From NCBI GenBank assembly GCA_037043235.1, contig JAWRVZ010000103.1:311501-375500 (forward strand): a stretch of DNA of 64,000 bases. Reading direction: 5' to 3'. Source of the stretch: Rhodeus uyekii. Its lineage: Eukaryota; Chordata; Actinopteri; Cypriniformes; Acheilognathidae. A model generated the notes under the pieces. It was not told where the DNA came from and did not search any database. It saw nothing but the letters and a program-made list of their open reading frames with translations. Made by a program: the position numbers and the translations under genes. Of the stretch, positions 22,612-34,770 are shown piece by piece. Position 1 is the first letter of the stretch. Every line of letters begins with the position of its first letter.

Positions 22612-22660
22612 CCACCTCTTCCATGAGCACTTAACATCAAAAATAAATTATATGCTTTTG
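22612..22660 (+). pseudogene. Old LINE relic, 3' part (continuation beyond D1)
   Basis: The bases after D1 read THLFHEHLTSK in the frame that continues from the LK codons before D1, the usual KTHLF end of this LINE family. Removing D1 and one copy of AAC restores a continuous relic, so D1 entered an already dead LINE. Confidence 0.7.
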
Positions 22661-24891
22661 TAGTCTGTCTTGTTGATTAGTTCTCCCAAGTGTTTCCTAT
22701 TAGCCACTCCCCCTTGTTTAATTTTTTAGAAAATTTGTGTTCTTTGCTGAATTGAAAAGCTTCCTGCTGGATATCACAGCGGTTTAGTGGTCGTGTGACC
22801 GAGACGATCAGCAAGTAAACGCAGCTGCCATAGTAATTTTGTGCTGCGTTGCCGTTTGATCTTTGAGTCGAGCCGGTAAAAACGTTGGCACATAAACATT
22901 ATATCTAAAATTTATTAAGCTGGAGATTGCAGTGATTTGTGTTTAAAGATGTGTTTTTGGAGTTTTGTATGATTTTCACTTCTGCTAATTAGTGTAATGA
23001 AACGGCATGTTGGTATTCCTCAGGTCAGAAAGCTTTTTCAAGTTACAAAAGAATAGAAATATACAAAAAGTTAATTAAACAAGAAATAGTTGTAGTATAA
23101 AAAACTTTTAAAACTATTTTAGGTGAAGTTGTGTTCTGCAAGATTTTTTTTGTAGCAGATGTCCTGGGTTGTAGTTCAAAGAATTCTGGGAGATGCAGAC
23201 ACCACCTACTAGCTGAGGGAGACACAGCTGGATTTACAGGACAGCTTACAGACCCTCATGCTGTGGAGCACGAATCCCTGCTGAGACACACTGACTTCCC
23301 TCTCTAATCCAGGGTTATTTTATTCTGAGGCATGTGAGTAAAGATGCTGCTAAGAATGCCAGATCAGAGGAGAACTCGCAACCATTACAGTCCTGCTCTT
23401 ACCACTGTAAAAGCTTTCCAGTGCACTTGATGCAAGCATATGAATTCAAACACTTCTGGATATACGAGCTCAACTTCAGCTCGTTTCATAGAGCAACGCA
23501 TGTAAATGTTTGATTCTAAATGCCAGTTCAATAGCCATTTTAGTGGGCTTCACAGCTCACCTTGTGACAAAGAAGTACACTTTAGCATACTTTTAAAAGT
23601 AAACTTATGGAAAAGTACTTTCAAGTAATACACTAATACAAGTAATACAAGTATGAACTGAATGCAATGTTTACTATAAATGAGTATAGTTTAAATGCAT
23701 ATCAAATGTGCAATATATTATTACATAATATATTTATTATAATAATATATCTGCAAGTTTATGCACATTCAGCAATTAAGCACACTTCTTTTTTCACAAT
23801 GGTCAGAACAGTCACCAGTTAAGGTTTGATGTTGTTTGTTGACATGAGTTCAATTTCCTGCATCTTCAGAATCATTGGTCACATAATATTTAAGGCTCAT
23901 GTATTTGGCCAAACATATGCTTCTGAAGTCAAGTAATGGATAGAGAAGCCCAGGTGTATTAGAACTTGGATTTGTTTTGTTCCAATAAAAGCTCTACATT
24001 AACATATGTGCTGCATTGATTGCACTCAAACTATACCGTGCTGTAAGTTCCTGTCTTTTCTTTCCTGCCGACAGATGTGCAAGGAAAATAAAGAGCTCTC
24101 CGTTTGATGGAAACCATTTGTCTAGGATGATACCTGTGCAGCCGTCTGTGCCACGTCTCTTTTTGTGTGATAACTGATATTTATAGCTGTTCCAGTGCTT
24201 GTGTTTGGCACGTGCATCAAGAGCTTCAGTGCATTTCCTTCCACACTGTTTGCTTTAATGATGCCCCTCTGGAAAGGTGCGAACTTTGTGTCATTGGCAC
24301 CATTTGTTGTGCAGAACTCAGTGACAGGCCACAACAATGGAAAAATAGCAGAGAAAAGCAAGGCAGGGAAGAGGCCTGGTCTGTCCATTTAATTGATAAA
24401 GTCCTCAATAGTCACATCACAATGTGTGGGGATGGAAAGGATGCTCTGGATATCTTCAAGAAATAGATTTGAATTTTTCATCCCCTCTTGAAGCATAACT
24501 GCTGTCACAGAGACACAAAATGTATCTAACCCGTTAAAAATGGAACTACACACAAGAGATGTTTTCTTATATACAACATTTGGAGTCAAAGAACCCAAGA
24601 GTTCTATGTAGAGGCTTGTAGAGGATTATTTCCCTCATCCTATTAGCAAATAACTATAGTCATGTTTAAAACAAGATAAATTGAATCGCATTCTCTGCAA
24701 GCATTTACTATAGCTAATCCACAAGCACTTACTTGTTTACTTAAAATAAAAATGATCTTTCTCTTCTTTTCTTCACTCTGATCAACTCATCTGTCTTATG
24801 CTCTTGGCATATATATACCTTAGCATTGTATACTGTGTATTTTATTGTGTCTTAAATAAATGAGGAACATCACATGCAATATCTAAGTTTC
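22661..24891. other. No gene recognised
   Basis: A stretch at 23565-23660 repeats AAGTACACTTT/AAGTAATAC-type words but lacks clear termini. Nothing else supported. Confidence 0.4.
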
Positions 24892-24927
24892 ATAGGGTAA
24901 AGTGTCTGCTAAATGAAGAAATGTAAA
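24892..24927 (+). repeat. Fish SINE/LINE 3'-tail-like fragment
   Basis: AAAGTGTCTGCTAAATGAAG followed by AAATGTAAA matches the widespread fish retroposon tail GCGTCTGCTAAATG. Only the last part is present. Confidence 0.5.
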
Positions 24928-25944
24928 AATGATTGATTGCAGAAGCAAAACATAATTAGGCTTGTTTTCAAATAGTTTTTTTTTCCCCCTTCATGAGCAT
25001 TAATCTACCAAAACTAAAATATTATATTCCATGAAAACAGCATATTATATCATACAATTTTTGCTCTGCAAGTACATTTATTTTGTTTTAAACATTGCTA
25101 TTTTAGAAAAGAAAGTGCAAGTTCAAAACTTCACTCAACAAGCAGAATGTCTTCCTTTCATGCATGGAGTTCCTGCTGTCGGATCCACAGGAGCCGAGAG
25201 CCCACCATGAAATGTGCTGAGAGTAACAGAGATGTTTTATCTCTGTACGTATGATCCTCGCCGCCACATGCGATGCGGTATGAGCGAGCAGAGCAGCTGT
25301 TTGCTGTCTGATGGCCAGATGTTGACTGAGATGACCACAGCTCTGGGTCAGACACTCAGACCGATGCCAGAGACACTGCTCTTGACAAGCCACTGGTTTA
25401 CGATCCTGCAAAATAAATAATTGGATTCAGAGCGTTATTATGATCATTAATGACAAGAATCAAAACACATATTAAGGAGTACACTCTTTAAAATTGATAT
25501 GTGTTATTGGCGCAAAAGGTTGGAAGGTTCCATAAAGAACTTTTAAAGACCCTGTGTGATGAAAATCAACTCTCTGTGGTATTTTAATGTGCTTTAAGAC
25601 AAACCATGTTCAAATCACAACACCATGCAGTGAACCAATGACAGTCTGGTTACATACCGTCACAAATGTGACCAATACTATCAACGTGAGGGGCTCTTCT
25701 TATCACTCCTATTATGCTCTGTGGGACTGGAAAAATTGGGAAAATTGATCAGTATAGTGGGTGAATTATGTATATGATGTATATTACGATGTTATTATTA
25801 ACTACAGTATTTGGCTCTCTTCAATGACAGTCTATAATGTTCAAAGCGTTTCTAAGGATTCTGATTGTTAGAAGGCGTTTCTGAGTCTGAGATGGCAAAC
25901 AGGCACATGGTTTGTGTAACATTAGCAATTATTAGATGTTTGAT
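24928..25944. other. No gene recognised
   Basis: Short frames at 25103-25420 have no recognisable product. No structural repeats found. Confidence 0.4.
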
Positions 25945-25949
25945 AGCGT

Positions 25950-26327
25950 TGTCACAGACCGATAGAGGAGGACTCAATAGCAGGGAAAGTATTAATTTAT
26001 TATAACAACAAAAAGAAGCATAACACAAAAGAAACAACCTACAAGGGGGAAAACATAACTTAAACAAGACATTGAGAAACAAACTGGGAATTAGAACAGG
26101 GAACATCCACAATAAAATGAAATGACAATGACATGACACAGGACAGCAAACATACCAGGATTAAATAGGGAACACATGAGGAAAGGTAACAAGCAGAAAC
26201 AACTGGGATCAATTAAGGGAAACGAGGGAACAAGATGGGCGGGGTTTCACAATCACAAGACACCACAGCGTTAGAGCTCTGTCAACCAACACAATAGAAA
26301 CACGAACTGAAGTGACAGAATCCTGAC
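25950..26327 (-). mobile_element. Family X LTR-like element
   Basis: Begins TGTCACAGACC and ends near TCCTGAC. Internal blocks TTAAATAGGGAACACATGAG and AAGATGGGCGGGGTTTCACA match other family X copies. A target duplication is not clear, so the right boundary is approximate. Confidence 0.5.
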
Positions 26328-26339
26328 GTGTAGTCAAAC

Positions 26340-27102
26340 AAATGACTAATATTAATTACCAGATGTGTCTGACGTTGTAGAGAGCATTACATAAAACGCA
26401 TTACTATTCTGATTCATCGACTTGTAGTCTGTATAATTCACTCTTTCTTCTTAATCAGTTTCTGGTTCAAACATATATGGCTAAATTAAACCAGTATTTC
26501 CCCTTTCCATTGTGCGGTGTTTCCTACAGTTCTGGATCAGGTTTGAGTGAATGGAGGTGGGGATCATTTGCATATTCATATCTTCATGAATACTAAATGA
26601 AGCAAGGATGTAGAGTCATATTTTTTTTAAGGCATGATGAAATTATTTTCAAAGGGGATACATTTTCAAATTTTTGATTATCAAAGTTGAGCTTTAAGGG
26701 ATAAAATTAGTGACTACAGGGGACTTTAACATCCATGGAACCTTTCCATTCCACAAAAGGTTCTTTATAGTGGAAAAATGCTCTTCATATTCAAATGTTC
26801 TTCATACAAAGAGCTGATCACTCAAAAGAACAAAAATGGATTTCAGCATGCAAGATAAAATCTGTTCTAGAAATGGTTAATCATTTCACTAAAATTGCTG
26901 AAGCTTTTGTCATGATGTATGGAGCTATCACAGTATTGAATTACATTTAAAAAATTGGCTGAACAGATACATAATATCCTTTTTTAAATATAAATAAATA
27001 CAGATGTGACTGTGCTGGCAAAATGAGTCACAAAGCAAATTTTCACATTATCAATAAAAATTATTTTCACATTGTCTTTTAAAAACCTTCAAAATAGTGT
27101 AT
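26340..27102. other. No gene recognised
   Basis: AT-rich; nothing supported. Confidence 0.4.
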
Positions 27103-28335
27103 GAATCAGAATCAGAATCAGAAAGAGCTTTATTGCCAAGTGTGCTTGCACACACAAGGAATTTGTCTTAGTGCTGAAGCTTCCAGTGCACATTTACAAC
27201 ACAACATGAACAAACAAACAAAACAAAAACAATCACTGAAGAGCTCAAACACCGAGGCAGCCATTTGCGGCGCCAAGGTAGCCATTTGCGGCGCCATCTT
27301 CTCTCCAGAAATACAAGAATGCAGTTTAGCAAGCATTACATAGCAAACACAACAAAACATAGCCTTACATAGCAAACACAACAAAACAAAACAAAACATA
27401 ACACAGCACTCGTGGTGAGATTTTTTTTATGGAGTGGGAGAGATAGATAGATAAGGACAGGCAGACGGATGGAGGGGGGTGAGTCTATTGTGTTGTGTGG
27501 GAATGTAGCCATAACATCAGATGTTTTTTAGTTCAGTTCTATGGTTTGTCCTTGAAGGGAGATAAGGCAGTGCCCAGGGAAAGATAGCTGACCGAGCTGT
27601 CAGGCTGACCTCCCAACCGAGAGATAGGGACAAGTGAAGTTCGGGTTGGCAAATACAATTTTTAATCCATTTGATGATCTTCAGTAATTTGTCCGGATCA
27701 TAATCAATCAATCAGTTCTGGTCCTCAGCACTCGCGTTTGATCCGTGCAGCTTCCCTAGACATTACGTCCAGCCTCATGGCTAGACCGATTACAGTCCGT
27801 GAAAGTTCTGACTCTGACTCTCAGTCCGGACTGCGTTGTTATGGTTCAGTTCCCCAATCTGTATCACTCTCTGACCTAATTCCTTAAAACGGTCACACAC
27901 AGCCTCGAAGCATTTCAGCTGTCTTACCAATCTTCCGATAGATCAGGGCAATCCCAAAGCCAAAGAATAGGAACCTCGCTATCAATAATCCAATCAAATA
28001 TAAATCTTCCGCATCTTCTACGGACAGAGCCTCCAGGCACAGGACCTGCCAGCTGTTCCATGGGTCCATCACGTACCCTGCAGCAAAGGTCCCGTCCGGG
28101 CAGGTGGGTTCCCCCAGAGCACCCTTCCTTTGTGAAAAAATCTTATCGATCGCACTGATTGACCAGTTAATCAATTCCATTTCAGTATTTTCAGGAGTCC
28201 AGCAAGCAGCGGGTCAGAAAAAAAAGACAAAATACCAAGCGCCAGAAAGCAGAGCGGGAGCAGAGAGAAAACACGTCTGCACTGTACAGAAGCAGGAAGA
28301 AGAAACTTTTGTTGGAGTCAGACAAAAAAATGACT
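27103..28335 (-). mobile_element. Retroposon-like unit with small ORF and (GATTCT)n tail
   Basis: On the minus strand it ends in CAATAAAGCTCTTTCTGATT followed by further TCTGAT repeats (27103-27121), the classic 3' terminus of many fish non-LTR elements. About 1.2 kb upstream is a T-rich 5' leader and a 95-codon ORF (27893-28180). I see no RT. A GATA microsatellite lies at about 27440-27460. The 5' boundary is an estimate. Confidence 0.55.
27893..28180 (-). CDS. Small predicted single-pass membrane protein (unknown function)
   Basis: A 95-residue frame with a genuine ATG (28178-28180, context GAAATGG) and TGA at 27893-27895. The N-terminal half is soluble-looking with a tryptophan-rich start, two cysteines (PTCPDGT, QVLCLEA) and an acidic SVEDAEDLY. 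This is followed by a hydrophobic stretch of about 22 residues (roughly 60-82) and a short basic tail (YRKIGKTAEMLRGC). The pattern suggests a type of tail-anchored or single-pass protein. I do not recognise the family and do not assign a function. It lies inside a retroposon-like unit, so it may be an element-encoded accessory protein or a captured fragment. A chance ORF is possible but the composition is not random-looking. Confidence 0.45.
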   Translation of the reverse strand: MELINWSISAIDKIFSQRKGALGEPTCPDGTFAAGYVMDPWNSWQVLCLEALSVEDAEDLYLIGLLIARFLFFGFGIALIYRKIGKTAEMLRGCV

Positions 28336-28339
28336 GATC

Positions 28340-29890
28340 TACACCTGTTTAAGCAATTGGAATTGTTCTAAATGCATTTTTAATAGACTAAATCACGCAG
28401 TGAAAGTGTGCACTCTAAATGTACAAGTGCACTATTCTAACCTACTTAGACTTCATCACGTAGAGTGTGCGTCTCTTTTTGTAAAGTGAGATACTCACTT
28501 GATACTCAATACTCAATGTCAGATCTCACATCATTAAAACAACTGTCACAATATTATTGTGACCCCTTCCATTAAAACATTAGTTCATGTTCATTACCAG
28601 AAGTTACTGTATTACCCAATACTGGCACATCTAATCTTTCCAGAAATGCTGAGCTCTCTCCCGAGAGCTCCCCTGATCTGAAAGCTGTCTAGGCAGGTGT
28701 TAAAATCTAAGGCAGAATCACACGTGTCATTCACAGAGAAGTAAATGCCAGAATGCATTGTGACAAGCTCTGTGAAATTATTTCAGCACCAATGATTTGA
28801 GCTGAATGAAAGATTTATTATTGTACACTTAAATTGTATCTATTATTTATTTGTAGTATGTATTTGAATGTATCTTAGCATGCAGATTCTCTCGCATACT
28901 TCGTGTATGTGGCGCTGATGAAACTGGTTTGAGTTAGGATGCTGCCTTTGCAGACAATGACACAGCTCACTGGGTTTTGGAACTGACTCATTGTCTTTTC
29001 CTTAATGGTCTTCATTATATGAGCATCGTGAAGACTGGCACACAGATCAAGAAATGCAAAGCAGTCCAAGCTCTGAGTCTGAGCACGAATGACAACACCT
29101 CCAGACACTCAGCCCACGTGAATGTGTGGTGGAGCAGGGACCTGACTTGCAGTGCTCTTTTGGGGAAACAGGGTGTCTGCTGATAATATCTGCTCTTATC
29201 GCATGTCACACGCTACACTGGAGCCCTATTGTTTAGAGTCATGAGGCCCATCTGTCTCTGCTGCTGCCCCATTGGAAGATACGGATCAGCTGCACACCGA
29301 CAGGCCAACTGTCTCTGTGATAAGCCATCAAAAGGGGCTGATTAATCAAGACCATCATGTAGTTCATATGACTATTTAATCATATGAGTTCATATGAGTA
29401 TCTAATCCTGATATGGCCATGACGATATTACTGGTAGCTTTCTTAAAGGTGTAATATGTATTTTCTGTGACACTAGTGGCACCTCGCAGGATTACAAAAA
29501 TACAACATATTTTGCAAACTCTTCTTTCACTCATCTTTCCTCCCCAACTTGAACATTGGGTATTTGTGAAGGCATGGCTCAACAGGTAAAAGTAACTACT
29601 TTAAATAATAGGTCCAAGATATTAGGAATACTTTTAGCTGTGTTGCTTTATGTCATGATTAAGCGATTGAGTTGGCAAACACTCTGCACGTGCCACAACT
29701 ATGTGAAGCTATATAATCTGGTACATTTGTGTTTCTGAACAGGTATATGATGATGCAGTATGGTACTGATGCGTCCATTGTAGTGATGCATTGCTGCTTA
29801 ATCTTAGAAGGTCTAAATGCAGTACATTCTGTCTTGTACTTCTGTAACCAAAGCTGAATGTTTTTCGCATGTAATGCATCAGTCATGCGT
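28340..29890. other. No gene recognised
   Basis: The minus-strand frame 28875-29108 looks somewhat protein-like but has no recognisable domain or splice structure. Otherwise nothing seen. Confidence 0.4.
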
Positions 29891-29894
29891 CAGT

Positions 29895-30195
29895 CCCAAA
29901 GTGACTAAGCACTTCTGGCTCAGCATGCTTTAAAAGCCACTCCCCAAACACACATCCTGGTACAGTAGCCACGCACCAAATCCACGCTATTAATTGAGCT
30001 GGATAGACACTCAAGGAACTGAGCACATGCAATGTATTAATGGTGCCTTTGTTGTTTATATATTTCTAAATGTTTACACCTGTGGGAGAGATAAACCAGT
30101 GAATGGTAAACTAATAGTAGACAATGAATGATAAACTGGGTTAAGAGAATATATTTTAACATTAAAAACATCTTTCAATTTAAGGTATCCTTCTG
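29895..30195 (+). repeat. Unclassified interspersed repeat A (copy 2)
   Basis: Inverted homologue of 9690-9965; see that entry for the shared blocks. Confidence 0.6.
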
Positions 30196-30343
30196 GAGAA
30201 CAGCAAATGTAATCAGTATCAATTAAGTCTATTTCATATGTTTTATTAATTTCCATATAGAACTTGTGTAGTATGTGTTGTGGGCTAACATAACTGTTTC
30301 ATTCACATAGACAAATTCAATCTCTAGAAGGATGTAATGTATT

Positions 30344-30580
30344 TTTTGGTATAACTTTATAATAAGGTAATTGTTAGTTAACTAACAATGAACAATATTA
30401 CTAAAGTATTAATTAATCTTTGTTCATGTGAGTTTCTACATTTACTAATACATTCAATCATCATATGCATTTAGTGGACCTGGACAAAAAGTTTCTATTA
30501 ACTAACATTTACTATCAATTAATAGCGTAACACATGTATTGCTCATTGTTAGTTGATGCTATTTATGTTCATGCCAACAC
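30344..30580 (+). repeat. MITE-like repeat of the 'GTTAACTAACAATGAACAAT' type
   Basis: Internal palindromic pattern: GTTAGTTAACTAACAATGAAC near the start and ATTGCTCATTGTTAGTTGAT near the end, both copies of a motif abundant in fish non-autonomous DNA transposons. Ends not exact. Confidence 0.55.
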
Positions 30581-30599
30581 AAACTTTCACATGCCACTA

Positions 30600-31148
30600 A
30601 TGTCACAGATTGTTTTTTGTATAAAAAGTTGTTGTGTTCGCCCTTCTAATACAGCTTGCCAACCAATAAGTTTTGTTCTTTTGATCACATGGCCATAGTC
30701 AATGCGTTTGAATTTTCTTTCAGCTTTTTCGCCCCACATTGGACTAAATAGAATAATTTTATACAAAAATTGGAGCGATTGAAACAGGCCTTAATGTAGT
30801 GTAATAATTTAGACAAGAAATATATAGTTACATAATGGCACAATGGCACATAACTCAACTTTGTGTTTTACAACCTTTATCAAACATAGATATTGCGTTC
30901 ATATCCTTACTGAATTAACATCCGTTGATCATAAACGTTCATTTAGGAATATGTGCATACCATCAAAACTGTTGGATTTAACATATGTATCCATCATGAT
31001 AATACTTGCCTCAGATAATAATTTAGTTAGCTTTGAGAATCAAACGTACAAGTGAAAGAATGAGGTTTCAAGTGCTAAACACTTTACTTGCCTGCATTTT
31101 ACTCATTAGACAAAAGTATTTAAGTAATTAGTTGAGTTAACGTATGTA
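30600..31148. other. No gene recognised
   Basis: AT-rich, no supported feature. Confidence 0.4.
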
Positions 31149-31299
31149 AGCGTTTCGTTCCCCCTTAGGGAACTAAGGTTACATACGTAACCCGAGACGT
31201 TCCCTTTCATGGGAACTCAAGCTGCGTCGAAAACTCTTGGGGAATGATATACCAACCTTTCCATGACGCCAGCCGTAGGTGTGTTGCAGCTCACTACGA

Positions 31300-32215
31300 T
31301 AACACCCTCATTCCCAGAGCGGAGATGAGGTCAAGTTGATAAAACTTCTAGAATGTGTGCGAGGAGAACCAGCCAGTCGCAGCACAAACATCAGCAAGGA
31401 AAACCCCAAGCCATGAGGAATGCCTTGGAAGCAGCCATGCTCCTTGTGGAGAGTGCCCGGATGCTTAAAGGAGAAGAGTGTCTGGCTGACTCATAAGCTA
31501 TGCAGATAGCCTCGACTATCCACCTGTTCATGGAAGGCTTAGATGCTGGGGCCCCCTTGGGAGCCCCAAAGCACACAAACAACTGGTCAGTCTCACGACA
31601 GGTGGATGTCCTGTGAACGTAAATGTCCAGTGCTTGCACTGGACAGACCTTGTTCTTGGCCTCCTGGTCATGATCATAAAAGGGGGGAGGTCAGAAGGCC
31701 TGCAGTACAACAGACCGAGCCACGTTCCTGGGCAGGTTGGGGATATAGCCAGGCCTCAGGTGAAGAAAAGCCTTGGCCATCCCGGGTGCAAACTCAAGAC
31801 AGGAGGGGACTACAGACAGAGCCTGTAGGTCCCCCACCTTCTTAAGCGAGGTGATGGCCAGCAAAAAGAGGGTCTTGAGTGAGAGGAGCTTGATGGGAAT
31901 GTCCTCTATAGGTTAGAAGGGGGCCTAGGCCAGTCCCTGGAGTACCAGAAGTAGGTCCTAGGCCAGAACCCTATAGGGTACCATGGAGGAAACGTGTGAC
32001 GAGGGGTTCCCTGCCCACAGACACGCCACCCAGAAGTACAAAGTAAGCAGCTATGGCAGCCATGTAGACCTTCAGGGTGGACGGGACAACCCTGCAGCGA
32101 ATCACTCCTTCAGGAACTCCAGCACTTTGCCAATCTGACAGGTTACTGGGTTTACCTGCTTTTCGCTACACCAGGAAGTGAAAAGTTTCCACTTCAAGGC
32201 ATACAGTTTCCCTCT
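31300..32215 (-). pseudogene. D2 tyrosine recombinase pseudogene
   Basis: Aligned to the D4 recombinase in pieces. The C-terminal HSTR-equivalent is read as LSTRSMAASKAFL with the catalytic H changed. MQALDIYVHRTSTCRETDQL and FVCFGAPKGAPASKPS are in frame at 31391-31639, and the core-binding region near 32100-32215 retains FTSWCSEKQ-like reading. Several indels and a deletion after the ALDIYV block upstream break the frame. Non-functional. Confidence 0.75.
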
Positions 32216-32814
32216 GGTAAAGCCTGCAGTAGTGCTCTGGTGTGGTGTGGAAACACGCTGCAGCCTGACTGGAGGTGGAATATACTTGTGACCCTCATCG
32301 GCTTGGTGGGCAGCACCGGGGCTTTGAGCCTGCTAGTGCCTCGTCCACCTTTGGCATCGCCCCATACCCATGTGCATGGGCCCCCAACAATTACATCAGA
32401 GCCTGAAGGGTATGCACTCTCTCTGAGGCAGGCCTTCTCCAGGACCTCGGCGTGGAGGTCCGGGAAGAAAGGCAAAACCTGGCACTGGGGAGTGACCCGT
32501 GCTGGGAGATAGCGCTTGTCCAACTTGCTCTTCTTTGAGAGAGCCTCCCTGGTCTCAGCTGGCCACTCAATATTGAGCATAGAGACCACATGAGTCACAA
32601 CTTTGACTAGCTCCTCAGAGTTGGACAGTCCCAGCCCCGACGTCTCAGTCAGCTGCACGTGCTTCTGGAACCTGACTGAGACCAGATCCGCCAGGTAAGG
32701 GCTGAGACAAGGCTGGGCCCTTCTCAACCCCCTCTGACAGATCCATTTGCGATCCCCAGGACCTAGAACGCCACTGAGCCTCAGTTGCAGTGGGACCCAA
32801 GCCCTCAGACACAA
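32194..32814 (-). pseudogene. D2 gag pseudogene (N-terminal and central part)
   Basis: Matches D4 gag over LSGVLGPGDRKWI (shifted frame) and over in-frame blocks LNIEWPAETREA, LDKRYLPARVTP and LPFFPDLHAEV. It ends at ALLQALPEG, where the deletion junction to the recombinase occurs. A frame change separates the N-terminal Cys/His part from the rest. Confidence 0.75.
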
Positions 32815-32889
32815 GATCTCTCAGACACAGATAGCACATAGCATCTATTATCGCTGCTCTGACATGTGCTCACGGCTACCTGTGCATTA

Positions 32890-33366
32890 ATCAGATGCCA
32901 CGGTAAAAACAGGAAACAAAGCAACATAATGAGAAACACAAGTCAAGCGTTCACTGTTACTAACGATGTTTGAATGAGGTCACTAGTCACTTCATTATAT
33001 TTCCACTGTGACACATAAAAGCAGACGGAAATGTGTGTATATAGTATTAGTCCTCTGTGTCTGTTTAGAGTTGAATATTTGTGGACTTCATCCGCAGTCT
33101 CATTCACAGTGAGAGAAAATTATATTCTCAACATTACATTCAAGCATATTCTAACACACATTTTCAGCAATGCCTTTCAGCATTTTTGAGCTGGGAAGGA
33201 AATTATGAATACTGATGGGTCTTGATAGTTGGACTGTCATTTATCATATGAAGTGATTTGGATGAGTGCAGACTGTCTACAACCATGGACATGATCAGTC
33301 TGCCTCTTTAAACCATGTGTTATTAAATGTCACGTGATATTTAATATATTCAGTTTGAACAGCCAC
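32890..33366. other. No gene recognised
   Basis: May include a badly decayed remnant of the D2 5' ITR near 32980-33040 (AGGTCACTAGTCAC, ACATAAAAGC); not provable by eye. Confidence 0.35.
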
Positions 33367-33368
33367 AA

Positions 33369-33763
33369 TTGGCTATGTTTACATCCATCCAAATAATCCA
33401 TTAGTCATTGAATTGATAGCTCAATTGGACTGAAAAACATTATTGTAAACACCTTAATCGATTAAGCTCTACCTCTACAGTTTGTAAATGTAAGCAGTAC
33501 GCATAACAGTTCATGTGCTCGTCATCACCTAATCAGGACCCGAAATTTATAAAACCCAGGTCTTCTCTTTAAAACAAATAAAATAAGCAATGTAGGACAA
33601 TAGTAACTGTATATCTGTGCAGTGTGCTTTTTCTGATTTTAAGCTTGTGTCATACAAACGCGGCCATCAACCCGATTACTTTATTTATTGTTCATGTAAA
33701 CACTACGTTTGTATTAATTCAGATTGAAACAAAAGGTGTGCATGTAAACATAGCCAATGATTT
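33369..33763. mobile_element. MITE with inverted TTGGCTATGTTTACAT ends
   Basis: Left end TTGGCTATGTTTACAT and right end ATGTAAACATAGCCAA are exact reverse complements, about 395 bp apart. No coding capacity. Superfamily not assigned. Confidence 0.7.
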
Positions 33764-33764
33764 T

Positions 33765-34562
33765 GTTTACATTACACTATAATGTAGACATTGTTGAGTG
33801 CCTAAATCAACCCTGTAACCCTAATCATTTCTCAATATAAAAAAATATAAAAAACTGTTACATATCGTGCGTTTTGGTTTTTGAGTTTTGCAAATACCCT
33901 GATTTGTTGGCAGAGTGTACATTTATATTTACTCTGTGCACCATTGTCTGATTGAGCCAGACAATTTTTGAATCATAAAAAGCGTTTTCCTGAAGAATCA
34001 TCTGAAAGGTGTACACTCATATGAGAAGAGGACTGTACTCAATCTCTTTCAATAAAATGTGTTTTAATTATGTTTGGCCTTGGCCACCTCAATGTATTAT
34101 GGCATATTGAAATGACGTGACCTGCTGTGTTTTACTAATTGTTCAATGCTCTCTGTAGTTTGCTCTTGCAAAGAGTGGAAATTAAACAACGGACACACTT
34201 ATTACTGTGCATTATCAGCAGAGAAAACGGGGGAATCAGCAGAAAAGTTCTGAAGTCAGAAGATACAAAAACTGCTAAAGAAAAACACGAGCATTAAACA
34301 TTGGTGCGGCAAACACAAGGCAGAAAGATTTGATAAGTAGTGATATCAAAATTGCTCCTAAGTAAGGAAATTAATCATTGTGTAGAGCGCTTTCTAAAAT
34401 AATAGTATCATTGTAATTTACATAAAACTCATCAGTGAATGGTAAACAGTCATCATGACGATCATGTTGATCCACATCAATAGATGGAGCACAATTATAC
34501 ATAATGTACATGAACGGCAGCAATGCAAATGCTGGCTAGAGAACTACTACACCTTTAAATTT
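33765..34562. other. No gene recognised
   Basis: AT-rich intergenic sequence. Confidence 0.4.
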
Positions 34563-34564
34563 GT

Positions 34565-34770
34565 CATGAAACAGAAGTCGCACTCGTCTTTTCTTCCCTA
34601 TTGGGCCATATAGCCGAGTGAAACACTGGAATATGAACTATTGAAGGGCAGGGCTTGACTTTGTCCGTGGGAATTTGATTGGATGGTTGTGGCTTGCTAT
34701 TGGTGGATCTCATATGAATGACAGGTTGCCTCCCTCATCACAAGAGTAGAGAAGAGATGATGAGTTATTT
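34565..34770 (+). repeat. Unclassified interspersed repeat B (copy 2)
   Basis: Direct homologue of 14127-14345. Confidence 0.6.

Larger units (their letters stand above)
31149..32880 (-). mobile_element. DIRS copy D2, internal-deletion derivative
   Basis: Begins directly with the internal complementary region (31150-31260: TTACATACGTAACCCGAGAC then GTTCCCTTTC), so the outer 3' ITR is missing. Minus-strand recombinase sequence follows (about 31270-32215). At about 32215-32230 this joins straight to gag. Gag C-terminus, RT, RNase H and the methyltransferase-like region are absent. Gag N-terminal sequence runs to about 32860, and a recognisable 5' ITR is not seen. Confidence 0.82.

Noticed and set aside
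24122..24466. Overlapping frames on both strands near 24.1-24.5 kb
   Set aside because: No domain, no repeat homology and no coding-like features; treated as chance.
28875..29108. Protein-like minus-strand frame that could be a host exon
   Set aside because: No recognisable domain, no convincing splice acceptor or donor at its edges, and no second exon nearby.
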